The notes beneath the pieces were generated by a model that searched no databases, had not been told where the DNA came from, and saw only the letters and a list, made by a program, of their open reading frames with translations. A stretch of 64,000 bases of DNA from Melastoma dodecandrum (Eukaryota > Streptophyta > Magnoliopsida > Myrtales > Melastomataceae): NCBI GenBank assembly GCA_029817715.1, contig JARUPY010000474.1, positions 7,688,001-7,752,000 on the forward strand, in the 5' to 3' direction. A program made the translations under genes and the position numbers. Below are positions 20,722 to 33,201 of the stretch, piece by piece. The first letter of the stretch is position 1. Each line of letters starts with the position of its first letter.

Positions 20722-22577
20722 GCTTCTCTCTTGTCACTTTTATCTCCGCTATTTCTACTTTCCTCAGCGGGGTTCTCGCCTGAATTAACCTCTTGCAAGA
20801 CCTCCTCTATGTCTTTGTCAGTGAACTCGTCTCCCTAACCTGTCGGGATGATTGGGCCACTCTCAGGTTTGGGATGCGATGTCCCGTAGTCTACGATGTA
20901 ATCGAATTTTCCGGACGGCTGGCCTAGGGGACCGACTGTAGGATCACCCAACTCGTATCGCTGATGCAGAGTAAGGTCTTTCACGGTCTTGCTTGTCTCT
21001 ACATGCAAAATATCTCTATCACAATAGGAATAACCATCAGCCTTAATGATTTCAACCTCAGAATCAAGCCACAACATTAATTCCCTATGTAAAGTAGAGG
21101 GTATAGCGGCGGCTTTATGAAGCCAATTGCGACCAAGCAAAGCGTTGAAGGTAGGAACTATGTCTATGACGAAAAAGGCAGTTTCTTTTTCCTGTCGACC
21201 CACACCTAGGTGTACTGAGAAGATCCCTAAGCATTCTGATTTCCTGCCATTGAAACCACTCATGGCTACATCCGTTTTTACCAGGTCGCACGGCTTATAT
21301 CCAAGCATTTTAAAACTGGACAACGGCAGTACGTTTATAGTGGCTCCATTGTCTACTAAGACGCGGTTCACCACAGTACCATCAAAGGTGGCAATGATGT
21401 ACAAGGAATGCATGTGTTGTTTCATATTATCCGATGGCTTCTTAAGCCAATGGAGAGGGAAGCCCGACGGGTAAATTAAAGGATGAGGAAGAGGTGACTT
21501 ACCTTGCGAGGCCTCTGTATCTTTCACCCTGGCGAAGTCTACAGGCAAAGTGATGGCATTACACCCTACGATCACCTCCTTACTACCATTAGCATCACTC
21601 GGTAACTCGCTCTGAAGAGGAGTATAATCGAAACTTGAGCCAGGCTCTTCCGAATGGTCCGTAGACTCGTTGCATTCGGCTTCCATATTTGGTTTCTTTG
21701 CGTGAAGTTGGGCATGCGGAGCGACCAACGTCGGGGTAGGTCTAGGCCTTTTGGCGACGTGACTTAGACGTCTGTCTCTCCTTTTCCGGGTCTGTGGTGG
21801 TAAAGTTGTTTTATCCACAGCTTTCTGCCAATATTTCGAAGGATTAGTCACCTTCACCATTCTTGATTTCTTAGAATCAATGGTGGTCTGACATACCTCA
21901 ACGAAGTCCTCAACGAACGGATCATATCCCACGACTGTTCGTGATGGTCCCTGTTTCATTTTCGAATTATGTAAGGGGTTTCGGGTACCTGTAGTCGCAT
22001 GGTAAGCTGGCTGGACCACGATCTCTCCATTCGCTGATAGGTCTACGAGCTTGAGAAAATAGCTCACACAGCATGCCGTACAGAGTTGCGTAATCAGAAA
22101 CCTGTTTCGCCCGATCAGTTTGCACTTCTGGCACAGCAACCTCTCGTCCAAGGACTGAGCGATCGGCGGTCCCATTTGGATTGCTTGGGCGTCAACTTTA
22201 TGCGAGCCATACCTTGGCTTAACTCCTTTCCTCTGTGCTTCATCGCCTCGCTGCTCTCTATCAGTCGCACTTGCTAGAGGGTGCGATTCATGGGTGTGAC
22301 CATCATTTTCCTGCTTAGCTTTGTGCTGGATCAGCAAATTGTCGAACTCCAATTGTCGCCTGGAGCGCTCCACAGCATGAGAGTGGTGTTCGGGCGCCCT
22401 TCCTCTACCATAGGGACCACCTCTGCCTCCTCGAATCGCTGCCCTGCGTTCCAAACTCGGTGGACTTTTGAACCATCTTTGCGAATTATTGGGGGCGATT
22501 CGTGGTCCCGGAGAACCTATTCCCATTGCCACCTCCTCAAGCGGAGTCAGATCATACCAGGTGTCGCCCTAATTAGC
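20722..22577 (-). CDS. Gypsy element 2 protease region
   Basis: The frame is continuous with gag. Two TAG codons in the first few codons (about 22565-22577, both explained by CAG to TAG) separate it from gag. A basic, Arg/Gly-rich stretch (about 22532-22300) precedes the protease core VLVDNGATINVLP (about 21330-21370), ALLGRNWLHKAA and the tail ending GPIIPTG at 20835. A TAG there corresponds to a TGG in element 1, after which the frame remains homologous. It would process Gag-Pol. Confidence 0.8.
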
Positions 22578-24626
22578 CTACAGATACTTCCGAAAGGTGT
22601 TACACCTATCAGTAGTGTGCGTGTCGTCCATGTGCCAACAGCAGAGGTTACTGGCAATTGCCTTGGCTGGGCAGGTAATTACCCCCTTATCAGCCAGCCT
22701 ACGGAGCAGGGCATTCGCCACCACGGTCTCTCCAGATACTTTTGTGTCCTGCGGGGAGAAACCATTGTCAGCTTTTATGAGATTTATGTCTACATCAGAA
22801 ATGTCAAACATATGAATAGCGATTTCATCATCAAATGGTTTCTCGTCAACCATAGTGACTTCGTCGACTTCAGGAAAACATAACTCTTTTGCCTCTATGA
22901 GGTCTTGAATAATGTTCCTAAAGGATAAGCAATCCTTGGTCATGTGTGTAAACGACCCATGCCATTTGCAAAAATTCCTAGACTTTTCTCTATCTGTCTG
23001 GCGGGTCCTATGGCCTGGCTTCAACTTAATTCGTTTTCGCTGGAAAAGCCAGTCGAAGATCGCATCCGCTTTGTCGACGTCAAAAGAGTATTTCCTTTCC
23101 TCCCTTGTTTTCTGGGATGCTTTTGCTTTGGAATTCCTCCGTGTTAATGGCTCACAAACGGTGGCCTCCCCTTTTATGAACTCGGCCATGTCTACCTCAA
23201 CAGTCTCTAGCTGATAGGTGCGCGTAGACTGGGCTTTTTCCAACAATAATTGATGGTACTCAGTCGCTCTCCTGGCGAGATCGTAAAGGTCGGTGAATCT
23301 CTCCCCCTGTAATTTCTTTTTAAAAGGGATAGATAAGGCATTTAATGCCACCATGAGTTGATCTCCTTCTGGGATTGCTGGCCTACAGCGAAGCAGTGCT
23401 TTCCGCAAGCGCATCAGAAACTGCCCTGGATGTTCACCAGCGGCCTCCTTCAAGCGCATCACTTCAAAGATCGACAAGGGCGAGTCCAAGCGGGAAAATG
23501 CCTTGAAAAAGCTACTCTGCATCTCTGTACATGATGCCACCGATCTAGGGGGTAGACTAGCGTACCATGTAAAGGCATCTCCCGTGAGGGAGTTCGGAAA
23601 CAACTTTAGTTTCCAAAAATCATTGGCTGCAGCTTCCCCGAGTTGATGGGTGAATCGCGCTATATGCTCCAGAGGGGTCATCTCATCCTCTCCTGAGAAG
23701 CGGGTGAAGTCAGACACTCTATACCCTCTGGGCAATGGGAATTCCCTGTCAACATATGCCGGATAAGGACTCCTGTAGAAGTTAGGATCATCCTGTCTCA
23801 CGACTCCAGGTACCATCTGTTCTAGCACTTAGGCTATCGTTTCCCTCAAATTTAATGGGGGTGGACGACCAACCGGCTCTCGTACAGGGTCTTGACCCCA
23901 TCTTTCTCCTACGTAAGGCGCTCTTTCAACGCCCTTCGCTGGCAGTGAGTCTACAGGGACTTTAGTATAAAAACTTTCTACCCGAGACGGACCCCTTGCG
24001 CTTGGCAAGTCTCCTGGCGGAATTTCATCTATGGGGGCTTTTCCAGGTCGACGAGCGGGGACAGAAGGTGCATATCTATTTGTCTCACCTTGAGCCTCGC
24101 CGTACTCGTCCTCTAAGTTTACCGCATAGACGGCATTTTGCCTCCATTCTGTGGGCGATCGAGAAGAAGCTGGCCTAGAAGGGGATGTCCTGTCCCTCAA
24201 TTCTGCAGGGTATTGGTTATCACCATTCCAAGGATCATCATTTTGGAAAGAGACACTCCTTTTCTCAGTGTGCTGCGCATCTCCCATAAAGGAGAATTCC
24301 CTGTCTATGGGGTTGTTCGCACCTGCGACAGCACTGGGCCTATTTAAGGCACTGATTTGCTCTAGATTCCGAGTTATATTGTTTTCCAGTCCAGATATCC
24401 GTATGTCGACCAAATTCTTCATATCGTTAAATTCTTTGTGGAATTCGAGCCTCGATATGAATTCGGAAGGCGCGTGACCCACGAACTCGGTCTGTGTCTC
24501 GTTCAACTGACCACTTAAGGCCACATTTTTAGTGATCGCATCCCCTGTTTGAAAAGTACCATCTCCATCTAATGGAGGTGGGGGATCGCGGTTCGCACCA
24601 CTTCTAGTATTTTTTGCCATCTGCAA
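22578..24626 (-). CDS. Gypsy element 2 gag
   Basis: It starts at ATG 24626, 19 bases inside the PBS. The first 266 codons are hydrophilic and Pro/Arg-rich, ending at TAA 23829-23831 (explained by CAA to TAA). The same frame continues to 22578. The middle (about 23700-23260) matches the retrotransposon gag capsid domain: FWKLKLFPNSLTGDAFTWY, FFKAFSRL, GQFLMRLRKALL. Two Cys/His clusters follow (CKWHGSFTHMTKDC and CCWHMDDTHTTDRC), zinc-knuckle-like nucleic-acid binding. Gag forms the particle that packages element RNA. One nonsense change interrupts an otherwise intact ORF. Confidence 0.85.
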
Positions 24627-24644
24627 ATATGAGGTATTTTACTT

Positions 24645-24663
24645 GCTCCCACTGTGGTCGCCA
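24645..24663 (-). other. Primer binding site of element 2
   Basis: On - it reads TGGCGACCACAGTGGGAGC, starting 6 nt inside the 5' LTR. It begins with the TGG complementary to a tRNA CCA end. I could not assign the tRNA with confidence. Confidence 0.65.
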
Positions 24664-24669
24664 AAGACG

Positions 24670-25674
24670 TGTTCGCGCAGAAAACGGACCACGTCGGAAA
24701 TATTTGGCAATTGGACTCACAGGGAATTGTATGTGGTCACCAAAAAGATGAATTTCAATGATAAAGGACAAGGCTGTTACAAATTCGAAGTTTTACAAAA
24801 GTAAACGAACGCTTACAGCCATAAAAAATGAAGGAAAAATGGTGGTACGGATGATGGAGGCGCTGTAGACTTGCTGCCGGAGGTGCGACTGGAGCTGACG
24901 TCACTGCTGACGCTGTAGACTCATTGTCGCAAAACGCAGGCCTGGTGCTGACGACACTGCTGACGCTGTAGACTTGGTACAGTGCGCTGTATATTTGCGC
25001 CCCGTGAAGCAGAGTCTGGCGAAGGTCGGATGCAAATGCTAAGGCCTTGGATGAACACCTTAGTGGCGGAGATGTAGGCGGAGGGTGATCGTCGGAACTA
25101 CGGTTGCTCGTCCCAGCGGTGGAGATGATGGTGGAAGTTGAGTGTCGAGACTATGGCTGCTCGCCTCGACGATGGGAGTGCTGGCAGAAGGTTGATCAAC
25201 GGAGCTACGGTTACTCACTCCGCTGTTGGAAGGATGACCCAATAAACCCAGGCCGAGGTATCTACTAAACTAAGGGTGACGAGCAATGTAAAGCTTGTGT
25301 TTGGCTGATTGATCGTGAGTTTTCTAAGTAGAATCTACTCTCCCTTTTATACTAAATTCTGTAAGTCTTTGCACGCTCCACACGTCCTCAAAAAATCCCT
25401 TAAATCGTGGCATGATCTTAACCTCTCTCCAGGGATCTCGGAGTTTGTTTTTCTCAAAGACTCTTCTAACCTCCACTCAATGAGATCGTGCGTGGGACGT
25501 GTTCAGGTGAGTTGTAGACTTAGCTCACACTCGTATTTCCAAAAAAGGCGTAGACTTAGGCTGTTGCGGACTGGGGATTCGGCGTAGTCGACGGGCTATA
25601 GACTTAGCTAAGGCCTTCGTTCCAATGTGGGCTGTAGACTTAACACAGGCCCAAAATATCCTATCGTGTCAACA
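24670..25674 (-). repeat. 5' LTR of element 2 (1005 bp)
   Basis: Same ends and length as the left LTR, about 97 percent identical by eye. It holds the U3 promoter (TATA at 25343-25351). Confidence 0.95.
25343..25351 (-). promoter_or_regulatory. TATA box in 5' LTR of element 2
   Basis: TATAAAAGG on the minus strand, in mid-LTR. It is conserved in the other LTR and close to the element 1 TATAAAAG. Confidence 0.55.
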
Positions 25675-25679
25675 CAACT
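25675..25679. repeat. Target-site duplication (right), element 2
   Basis: CAACT immediately follows the LTR end and matches 13046-13050. Confidence 0.9.
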
Positions 25680-25822
25680 CCTCCGACATCCCAGAAAACT
25701 CACACAAGACAATCAAATCTCGCAACTCTGATGAAAATTACCCATCAGGGAAATGGGGAAGACCACGGTGATTTAGCAAGGTGGGACAAAAGCGGGCGCC
25801 ACAGCATGCTGACGGCGACAGA
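25675..25822 (+). repeat. Inverted duplication, arm B, right part
   Basis: Continues arm B and matches the reverse complement of about 11237-11384. After GACGGCGACAGA (25811-25822) the arms diverge, so the SSKQRVLN exon end of the transporter is missing here. The following 25823-26080 is open in one frame (GGGGTFRQRKTSGEE) but matches nothing I recognise. Confidence 0.8.
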
Positions 25823-26084
25823 GCCAAGAGGCTCCTGGGGATCCGGAACCGCCGGGTATCGTTCCGGAGGATGTTGGTGAAGCGAAGGGCAGAGTGGGGA
25901 GGAAGCTACGACGACGACGATACCGACGCCATGTCTGCAGGGGGAGGGGGGACCTTCCGACAGAGAAAGACGAGCGGAGAAGAAATGAGAATGGGAGATT
26001 TTACTCACTTTCCGACAGTAATGGAGTTTCTCCTTGTCCGTGTATTAAATTTACTCCCGAAGCCTCGACGAAGGAAGTAAACTT

Positions 26085-26250
26085 ATAAAGACCGACTTCA
26101 TTTGAGATATTTTGATTTTCAACTTAATTCATTAAAATCGGTTTTACGCCAACTTCATGTAGCTTAGATCGTTTACATGAAGTCGGCTTTTATAAGGTAG
26201 ATTTTGGTTTCAGAAGTACGAAATCGGCCTTAAAAAGGCCGATTTCATTA
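26085..26250. repeat. Hairpin cluster with repeated CCGACTTC / AAGTCGG motifs
   Basis: Perfect arms GAAATCGGCCTT/AAGGCCGATTTC (26220-26246, loop AAA) and ACTTCATGTA/TACATGAAGT (26152-26161 and 26174-26183) lie among ACCGACTTCAT, AAATCGGTTTT and AAGTCGGCTTTT. This resembles subterminal repeats of CACTA-type DNA transposons, but no CACTA terminus was confirmed. Confidence 0.45.
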
Positions 26251-26658
26251 CATAGTCAAGAATTTTTCTAACTTACTACCGTATTTGACGAAATAATTTG
26301 TGGACTAACATTATTTAAGAACAAAACTCAATAAAAAGCACCGGTACGTGACATTGGGTGGCCTTGTGGATTTGGGTTGGTCCGTGTTTCAATGGTAAGT
26401 ACTAACACATAAGTACACAAATTGGCAGCATCACGTTCGCCCCGGTTAACATTATCTTCTTTTATAATTTTGTCATTAAATTAAAAAACATAAATTATGT
26501 AAATAAGAAGATTGCGTTTTTTTTCAATTTCTTTCATAAAATTAATAATATAATTATACGCTAAATATATTTGGTAAATAGTTTACAATTTTCATATACA
26601 AATTTTCGAAAGTAAGCTTTTTATTTACAAACTAAAAAGTAAAAGTATTATTTCGTAT
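26251..26658. other. AT-rich spacer
   Basis: No gene or clear repeat is seen. It is strongly A/T rich, with short poly(T) and poly(A) runs. Confidence 0.4.
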
Positions 26659-26840
26659 TAGGGGTGTTAATGAGTTGGGCCGGCCCGCGAACTATTCGGC
26701 CCGACTCGTCTTTTGGTCCGAGGCTAGCTTGACAAAACTCAAACTTTAGTCGGGCTCAAACCCGGATTCGAGCCTTACTTTTTACAGTCAAGCCGGGCTC
26801 GGGCAGACTTCTCGGCCCGACAAGCTGTCCGGCCCGGCTT
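26659..26840. mobile_element. hAT-like nonautonomous terminus (GGGCCGGGC-type), copy 1
   Basis: It begins TAGGGGTGTTAATGAGTTGGGCCGGCC and is rich in CGGGC/GCCCG inverted motifs. Plant hAT-derived short elements often start with CAGGGGTGTCAATGGGCC-like ends. A second copy starts at 27039. No target duplication was resolved. Confidence 0.45.
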
Positions 26841-27038
26841 GATAAATTTTATCAATAATTAAATAATTAAAATAAAATATATATAAAAAAAATAAAAATA
26901 ATATTTAAATTTTGAAATTTGCCTATCGGAAAATTAAAAAAAAAAATGAAAACATGAATTTATTAAAGCTTAATATATATTTCGAAAATTTTTAACCTTT
27001 TTACCAAATAGTTGTAATGAAAAAATTTGTATACGAAG

Positions 27039-27190
27039 TAGGGGTGTTAATGAACCGGGCCGGGCTCGGACACTCCTTACCCAAGCTTGAGCCCGGGTAA
27101 AAATGTATGCCCGAGTCCGAGCCCGAGCCTTTACCGGGTTCGAATAATCTAGTCCGAGTCTGAGCCCTCCACAAGCTGAGTTATGAAGAC
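27039..27190. mobile_element. hAT-like nonautonomous terminus, copy 2
   Basis: TAGGGGTGTTAATGAACCGGGCC and then repeated CGGGC/GCCCG inverted motifs to about 27180, directly abutting the copia remnant. Orientation is the same as copy 1, and the two are not identical. Confidence 0.45.
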
Positions 27191-27191
27191 T

Positions 27192-28670
27192 AGTTATAAA
27201 AATAGAGATTGATTCAACCGAACAAAATAAAACTTGGGAGTTGGTGGATCTACCACCTGGTGCAAAGCCGACAGGATGTAAATGGATTTTTAAAAGGAAA
27301 CTCAACCCAGATGGTTCAATAGACAAGTATATAGCCAGACTTGTGGCAACGATACGGGCAAAAAGCAAATATTGATTATTTCGATACATTTGCTCCTGTT
27401 ACACGAATTTCTTCTATTCGGGTGTTGTTTGCTCTAGCAACCATTCATAAGTTATTCACTCATCAAATGGACGTTAAAACAAATTTTCCCAATGGTGACT
27501 TATAAGAAGAGATTTATATGAATCAACCAGAGAGTTATGAAATATCTAATCTGGAGCACAAAGTGTGTAAATTGCGAAAATCCTTATATGGATTAAAGCA
27601 AGCACCAAAATAATGGCATGAGAAATTCGATCAAACTATGATGGGTGATGGTTTGTCTTCCATGGAAGTAGACAAGTGTGTTTATACCAAGATTGATGGT
27701 TGTGATTCCATTATTATTAGCTTATATGTTGATGATATGCTACTATTTGGATCCAATCTTGAGATTGTCGAGAAAACCAAAAAGTTTTTATGCTCCAACT
27801 TTGATATGAAAGATTTGGGTGAAGCAAATGTGATATTGGGAGTTCATATCATAAGGAATGGCAATGGAATTATGTTCACAAGAACTTTATGTTGAGAAAC
27901 TTCTTCGTAAGTTTGAAAATTTTGATATGACACCTGTGAGTACTCCTTATGATGGTATGATTATTCTAAAGAAGAATAATGGAAACACAGCTTCACAGAT
28001 GGAATATGCTAAGATTATTAGGAGTCTGATGCATTTAATGAACTTTACTCAACCAGACATTGTTTATGTTGTGTGTAGGCTAAGCAGATATACTCAAAAA
28101 CCAAGTTTTGAACATTCGACTTCGTTGGTTTGAGTAATGAAATATCGAAAAGGAACCACAAATTATGGCATCATGTATAGTGGTTCACCCATTGTGTTAG
28201 AAGGATACAGTGATATAAACTGGATGTCTGATTCAGATGAGACTAAATCCACAAGTGGACATGTATTCACCCTTGGTGGTGGTGCGGTAGCTTGGAAATC
28301 AACCAAACAAACTATAATAGCCAAGTGTACCATGAAATCAGAATTTATAGCTCTTGAGTTGGCTTATACTGAGGCTGAGTGGTTGAGAAACTTCTTAGCA
28401 GATATTCCAATCGAAATAAAACCAACACCTTCTGTGTCTAAGCATTTTGATAGCCGCACTGCAATTGCAGTGGCAAAGAAAAAAAGCTTTAATGGCAAGA
28501 GCGGACACATTAGGTTGAGACACAACATTGTGAAGCAATTACTTAAAGAAAATGTGATATTGATAGATTATGTGAAGTCATATGTGAATTTGGCCGGTCC
28601 TCTGACTAAACCGTTGGGAAGAAAGCAAGTATACAAAACATCGAGTGGAATGAGACTTATGCCAATTTGA
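27192..28670 (+). pseudogene. Ty1/copia remnant 1: RT and RNase H
   Basis: Only the 3' part of a copia pol remains. RT begins near 27220 (TWELVDLPPGAKPTGCKWIF). The catalytic LYVDDM is near 27721-27740, and LGEANVILGVHI follows. RNase H follows at 28137-28668: GYSDINWMSD, TSGHVFTLGGGAVAWKS, KSEFIALE, and the closing LTKPLGRKQV. Frame breaks near 27350, 27890 and 28130 and stops at 27504-27506 and 27611-27613 make it non-coding. Gag, protease and integrase are absent. The hAT-like element directly upstream may mark a deletion or insertion breakpoint. Confidence 0.85.
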
Positions 28671-28841
28671 AATCATCAATGATGGTAACCCAACCTATGT
28701 GATTGGAGATCCCAAGAAGTAGGTTCATATGGATAAGAACAAGTCACTTGATGATTCTGGTAGCAAAATATAAGGATAGTCCATTCCTATGGTGTGTGAG
28801 ACGCTGCAATGCATTTTATCAAGAGGTTGGGTTAATGGGAG

Positions 28842-29160
28842 TGTGTACTGGAGTGGTGTTAATGGCCTAGGAAATAAATTGGAGCTAATGACCTAATAAC
28901 TAGGGTAGAGTAAATGCCTCCTCTAGATCTTTCCTAGTACTCTATAAAAGGAGAAGCAATCTCCAAATGATGTAAGGTGTGTAAGAAAAAGACCAAGAAT
29001 GTATTATGGTCGTAAAAAAAGAAAAAGGCTCCGCAGTTAGCTAAAATATCCTCTCAAAATTTCCTTGTTTCTTATTTCCAGAAATACTCCGCTGTGTCGC
29101 ATCAATTCCGCAAACCACTTTCCTATGATATAACAAAGCACCGCTTTCCAAACAACCCCA
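28842..29160 (+). repeat. Probable copia LTR with TATA box
   Basis: TG at 28842 follows a purine-rich stretch (TTAATGGGAG), and CA at 29160 lies 8 bases before a tRNA-iMet-type PBS. TATAAAAG lies at 28943-28950. It is probably the 3' LTR of remnant 1 and/or the 5' LTR of remnant 2. It does not match the sequence after remnant 2, so assignment is uncertain. Confidence 0.5.
28943..28950 (+). promoter_or_regulatory. TATA box in copia LTR
   Basis: TATAAAAG follows CCTAGTACTC, in mid-LTR. Confidence 0.5.
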
Positions 29161-32100
29161 ATAAATTTTGGTATCAGAGTGCAACAGATCATGGCTACGT
29201 CTTCCAGCTGCATTTTTTTTCCTACTCCCCCATCCAAATCCCGATCTTTGATGGAGAGCACTATGATTATTGGAGTTCGTAAATTGAGACTATCTTTCTC
29301 TCACAAGATTTGTGGAAAATCGTTGATGAAGGCTTTGAAGAAGACGACGAATTGTCAAGTGAGGAAGAAAGTCCTGGAGAACAAGAAAAGAAGGTAAAAG
29401 AAAACGTGATGAAGAATGTGATGGCATTGCGGATCTTGCAACAATCCCTAAGCAAGACGATTTATCCGATGCTTTATAGTCTCAAGAAGGTGAAAGAAGC
29501 ATAGAGCGTGCTAAAGAAAGAACTTCAAGGCTCGGAGAAAGTGATTTCCATCAAGCTTCAAGGCTTGTGGAGGGATTTTGACAACATGGTCATGAATGAG
29601 TACGAAACGGTGAAAGATTTCTTCTTAAGAGTGGTTGAAATCATGAATCAAATCAAGTGTTGCGGTGATGAAGTTCCTGACAAGAAGGTTGTGGAGAAAG
29701 TGTTGAGAAGCCTGCCGCAGAAGTTTGAGCACGTTGTTGCTGTGATTGAGGAAACGAAGAATCTGAGAGAAATTTCCGTGTATGAGCTAATGGGTTCGCT
29801 TGAAGCCTGCGAAAGAAGAGTAAGTAAGTACTCAACTTCCGTTGAACAAGCTTTCAAATGAAGTTAAATGTTTCAAAAAAGAAGTCGGAGCAGAAGGAAC
29901 ATACTGTGAACAACAATAGGGAGTTTTATTGTCGTGAACATGGAGGCCGTTCTCGAGGAAGAGGCAGAGGACGTATAGCAAGCCAGTTCCATAGTAGAAA
30001 AGACCATTCCTGGAGTAGATCTGAAAATTCAGAAGATAGTTGCTATATTTGTAGAAAAGCTGGACATGAGTCAAATAATTGTTATTTCAGGTGCAAGAGA
30101 TGCCGATTTCCTAATCATACAGAACGAGATTGTTATTTTAAAGACAAGCAGCAGCAGCAGTAGTAGCAGCAACATGATTCTCAAAATTTGGTAAATTTTT
30201 CAAAACAAAAAAAAAAAGAATCGAAGCAAGCATTCTATTCTTGTTTCAATGCAATGTATGAAGTGTGGTTTTCTCGATAGTGGCTGTAACAATCATGTGA
30301 CAGGAAATAAGGAAAACTTTATGGACATCGACAACAGCTACAACTCGCATTAGAGCTTGGAGACAACAAAAAAATAAAGATTGAAGGAAAGGGAATCGTT
30401 GCTGTGAAAGCAGCAAATAGTGAAGAAAAGCGGATTAATGATGTGTTTTATTCTCCAGGCATTGCTCAGAATCTTTTGAGCATGGGACAAATGATGAAGA
30501 GAGGCTATAAGGTTACCTTTGCTGATGGTCAATGTGAGATCATTGATAAAAATGAGAAAAGGATCGCTGTAATGAAGATGACGGCGAATGACTTTTTTCT
30601 GCTGAAGATGAATTCATTCTTAAATGTTGCATTGAAGAATGAAGTTGTTGATGAAGCTCAGTTATGGCATTTGCGATATTTACATTTGAAGCGCACGGGC
30701 CTAACGTTGTTGAGAGAGATGAATATGATCATAGGTCTTCCAAAAATCCAGCCAACAGCAACATGTGTCTGTAAAGGATGTGTGTATGGGAAGCAACATC
30801 GTCTTCCTTTCCCAATACCTCTTGGAGAGCTAAAGCCCTTTTTGAGTTGGTGCATGCTTACATCTGTGGTCCAACACAAACTCCAACGATCGGTAATAAG
30901 AGATACTTTCTCTTATTAGACGATGATTACACTCGTATGATATGGGTTTACTTTCTTGAAAAGAAATCGGAGGCTTTCACTACTTTTCTAAGGACAAATC
31001 GCGGAGGAGAATTCATTTACAAGCCGTTTTTAGATTATTGCAAGCAGCAAGGCATGCAACGACAGCTTACTGTGAAGTACTCACCTCAGCAGAATGGCGT
31101 TGCTGAGAGGAAGAACATGACTATTGTTGAGATGGCTAGAAGTATGCTCAAAGGCAAGGGTCTTCCGAATTCATTGTAAGTCGAAGCTGTGAATACAACA
31201 ACTTACATTCTCAATCGATCATCGACGAAAGCCATTCAAAATAAGACGCCTTATGAAGCATGGCATAAGAGGAAACACGTGGTTGATCACTTGAAGGTAT
31301 TTTGATGTGTTACATATGCTCTTTTGACGAAGAAGAATGAGAAGTTTGATGATAAGAGTGAGAAGCTAATTTTTATTGGTTATAGTGAAGAATCTAAAGG
31401 TTATCATTTGTTTGACCCAAAGACTAACAATCTTGCAATTTCAAGAGATGTTATTTTCGATGAGAATGCATCGTGGAAGTGGGAGACGAGTCTTCTCAGA
31501 CTCAGCCAATGGTTTCTTACCTAGAAGCACCATCAGTAGTGGCTTCCTCAAATCTCACTGATACAGTAGTAGCTAGTTCCTCAAGAGTAAATTTAGAGAA
31601 TGGAGATTATGCTGATGACATGCAACCAAGGAGGTATCGCTCATTAACTGAAGTTTACGAGCAAGCTAACTTTGCACTTGCTACGTTTGAGCCGTAGAAT
31701 TTCGAAGAGGCCGCAAAAGAAGAAAAGTGGAGAAACGCAATGAAAGAAGAAATGTTTAGTATCGAGAAGAATGATACTTGGTCCCTAATAGACCTTCCTA
31801 AAGGAAAAGAAGCAATTGGCTTAAAATGGGTGTTCAAAACAAAGTTCAATAAGGATGGAAGTGTGCAGAAGCACAAAGCTTGTCTCGTAGCAAATGGTTT
31901 CTCACAACAGCCCGGAGTTGATTTCACTGAGACATTCGCCCCTGTAGCCAGAATGGAGACTATTCAAACTGTGCTAGCACTTGCCGCACAAATGGAGCTT
32001 GAAGTGTTCCAACTTGATGTGAAGTCAGCCTTTCTCAATGGAGTACTAGAAGAAGAAGTGTATGCTCAACAACCGCAAGGGTTCGCTGTTAAAAGATAAG

Positions 32101-33201
32101 AAGAAAAAGTGTATCGACTTCACAAAGCTCTCTATGGACTGAAACAAGCACTAAGAGCATGTAATTTCATGATAGATTCCTACTTGCAGAAGAATGGATT
32201 TGAAAGAAGTTTGGTAGAACCGTTTCTCTATGTACAGAAGTGATGTGCTGATTTTCTAGTACTTGTCTCTATGTGGATGATCTCATCTACACCAGCACCA
32301 GCAAGGCATTACTGAAGAAGTTCAAAAAGACAATGATGGATGAATTCGAGATAACAGATCTTGGATTAATGAAGTATTTTCTAGGTATGCAGGTGAAGCG
32401 GAGCAAATGAGAGATCATTATTTCTCAAGAGAAGTACGTTGCTGGCATGTTGAAGAAATTTCGCATGGAGCGCCAAAGCTGTAGCAACTCCAGTGGCTTT
32501 TAATGAGAAGCTGCAACAGGATGATGGTGCTGAAAAGTTTGACTCGAAGATTTATAGAAGTCTGGTTGGTTCATTGATCGACCTCACCCACACAAGGGTA
32601 GATATCGTACAAAGTGTAAGTATGCTGTCAAGATTCATGAACAATCCCACCAAGACTCATTTTGCAGCAGCGAAGCGTGTCTTATGTTATCTTCAAGGAA
32701 TAAAGAATGTTGGTTTCAAGTACACAAAAGAAGAAGACAATAACCTTGTGGGATATGTTGTTAGTGATTGGGCAGAAATTATTGATTATTGAAGAAGTAC
32801 ATCGGGATATCTTTTCTGTCTTGGAACAAAACCCATCTCCTAGAGTTCGAAGAAGCAAGCTACTGTAGCGTTATCATCAGTTGAAGCAGAATACATTGCA
32901 TCAAATAAAGCAATTCGGGAAGCAGTATGGTTAAGAAGGTTATTGCTGGAGTTACAATAGAAGGTTGCTCATCCAACAATAGTACTTTGTGATAATCAGT
33001 CAGCCATTGCTATGACGAAGAACCCCGTGTTTCATGCGAGGTCAAAGCACATTGAATTACGCCACCACTTTATCAGAGAAAAGGAGATAATTATGGAGTT
33101 ATTCATACCCAGGACTAGCCCACTGATGTTCTAACAAAGGCTGTAAATTTCGATAAGCTCGAATTGTTTAAGAAGTTTCTGAAGATTACAAATTAAGGGG
33201 G
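29161..33201 (+). pseudogene. Ty1/copia remnant 2, gag-pol, heavily mutated
   Basis: The order is that of a copia element. Gag starts at ATG 29191 and carries a UBN2-type gag domain (LQGLWRDFDNM, VLRSLPQKFEHVVAVIEE) and zinc knuckles CYICRKAGHESNNC and CKRCRFPNHTERDC near 30040-30135. A GAG-pre-integrase region follows (NDVFYSPGIAQNLLS, LWHLRYLHL, about 30430-30810). Then integrase (LLLDDYTR-like near 30915, YSPQQNGVAERKN near 31079), RT from 31690 (LKWVFKTKFNKDGS, QLDVKSAFLNG, YVDDL near 32270) and RNase H (about 32800-33180, LSSVEAEYIA-like). A polypurine AATTAAGGGGG ends it. Many stops and frameshifts exclude function; the protease region is short. Confidence 0.9.
29169..29180 (+). other. 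Primer binding site (initiator Met tRNA type) of copia 2
   Basis: TGGTATCAGAGT differs by one base from the classical TGGTATCAGAGC complementary to plant tRNA-iMet. Confidence 0.8.

Larger units (their letters stand above)
13051..25674 (-). mobile_element. Complete Tat-like Ty3/gypsy element 2 with antisense PMD gene
   Basis: Seen: two 1005-bp LTRs with TG...CA ends and a perfect 5-bp duplication CAACT. The element reads leftward: PBS (24645-24663), gag, protease, RT, two RNase H domains, integrase (ending at 17212), then an antisense PMD gene on +. The LTR pair differs at roughly 30 positions by eye (about 3 percent), mostly transitions, so insertion is fairly recent but not new. Coding frames carry several stops and frameshifts, so it is not autonomous now. 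No clear polypurine tract adjoins the left (3') LTR. It is inserted in arm B of the inverted duplication. Confidence 0.95.

Noticed and set aside
25745..26080. Basic protein frame right of element 2 as a gene
   Set aside because: Only the first part is explained (arm B of the duplication); the rest is GA-rich and open on both strands without known motifs.
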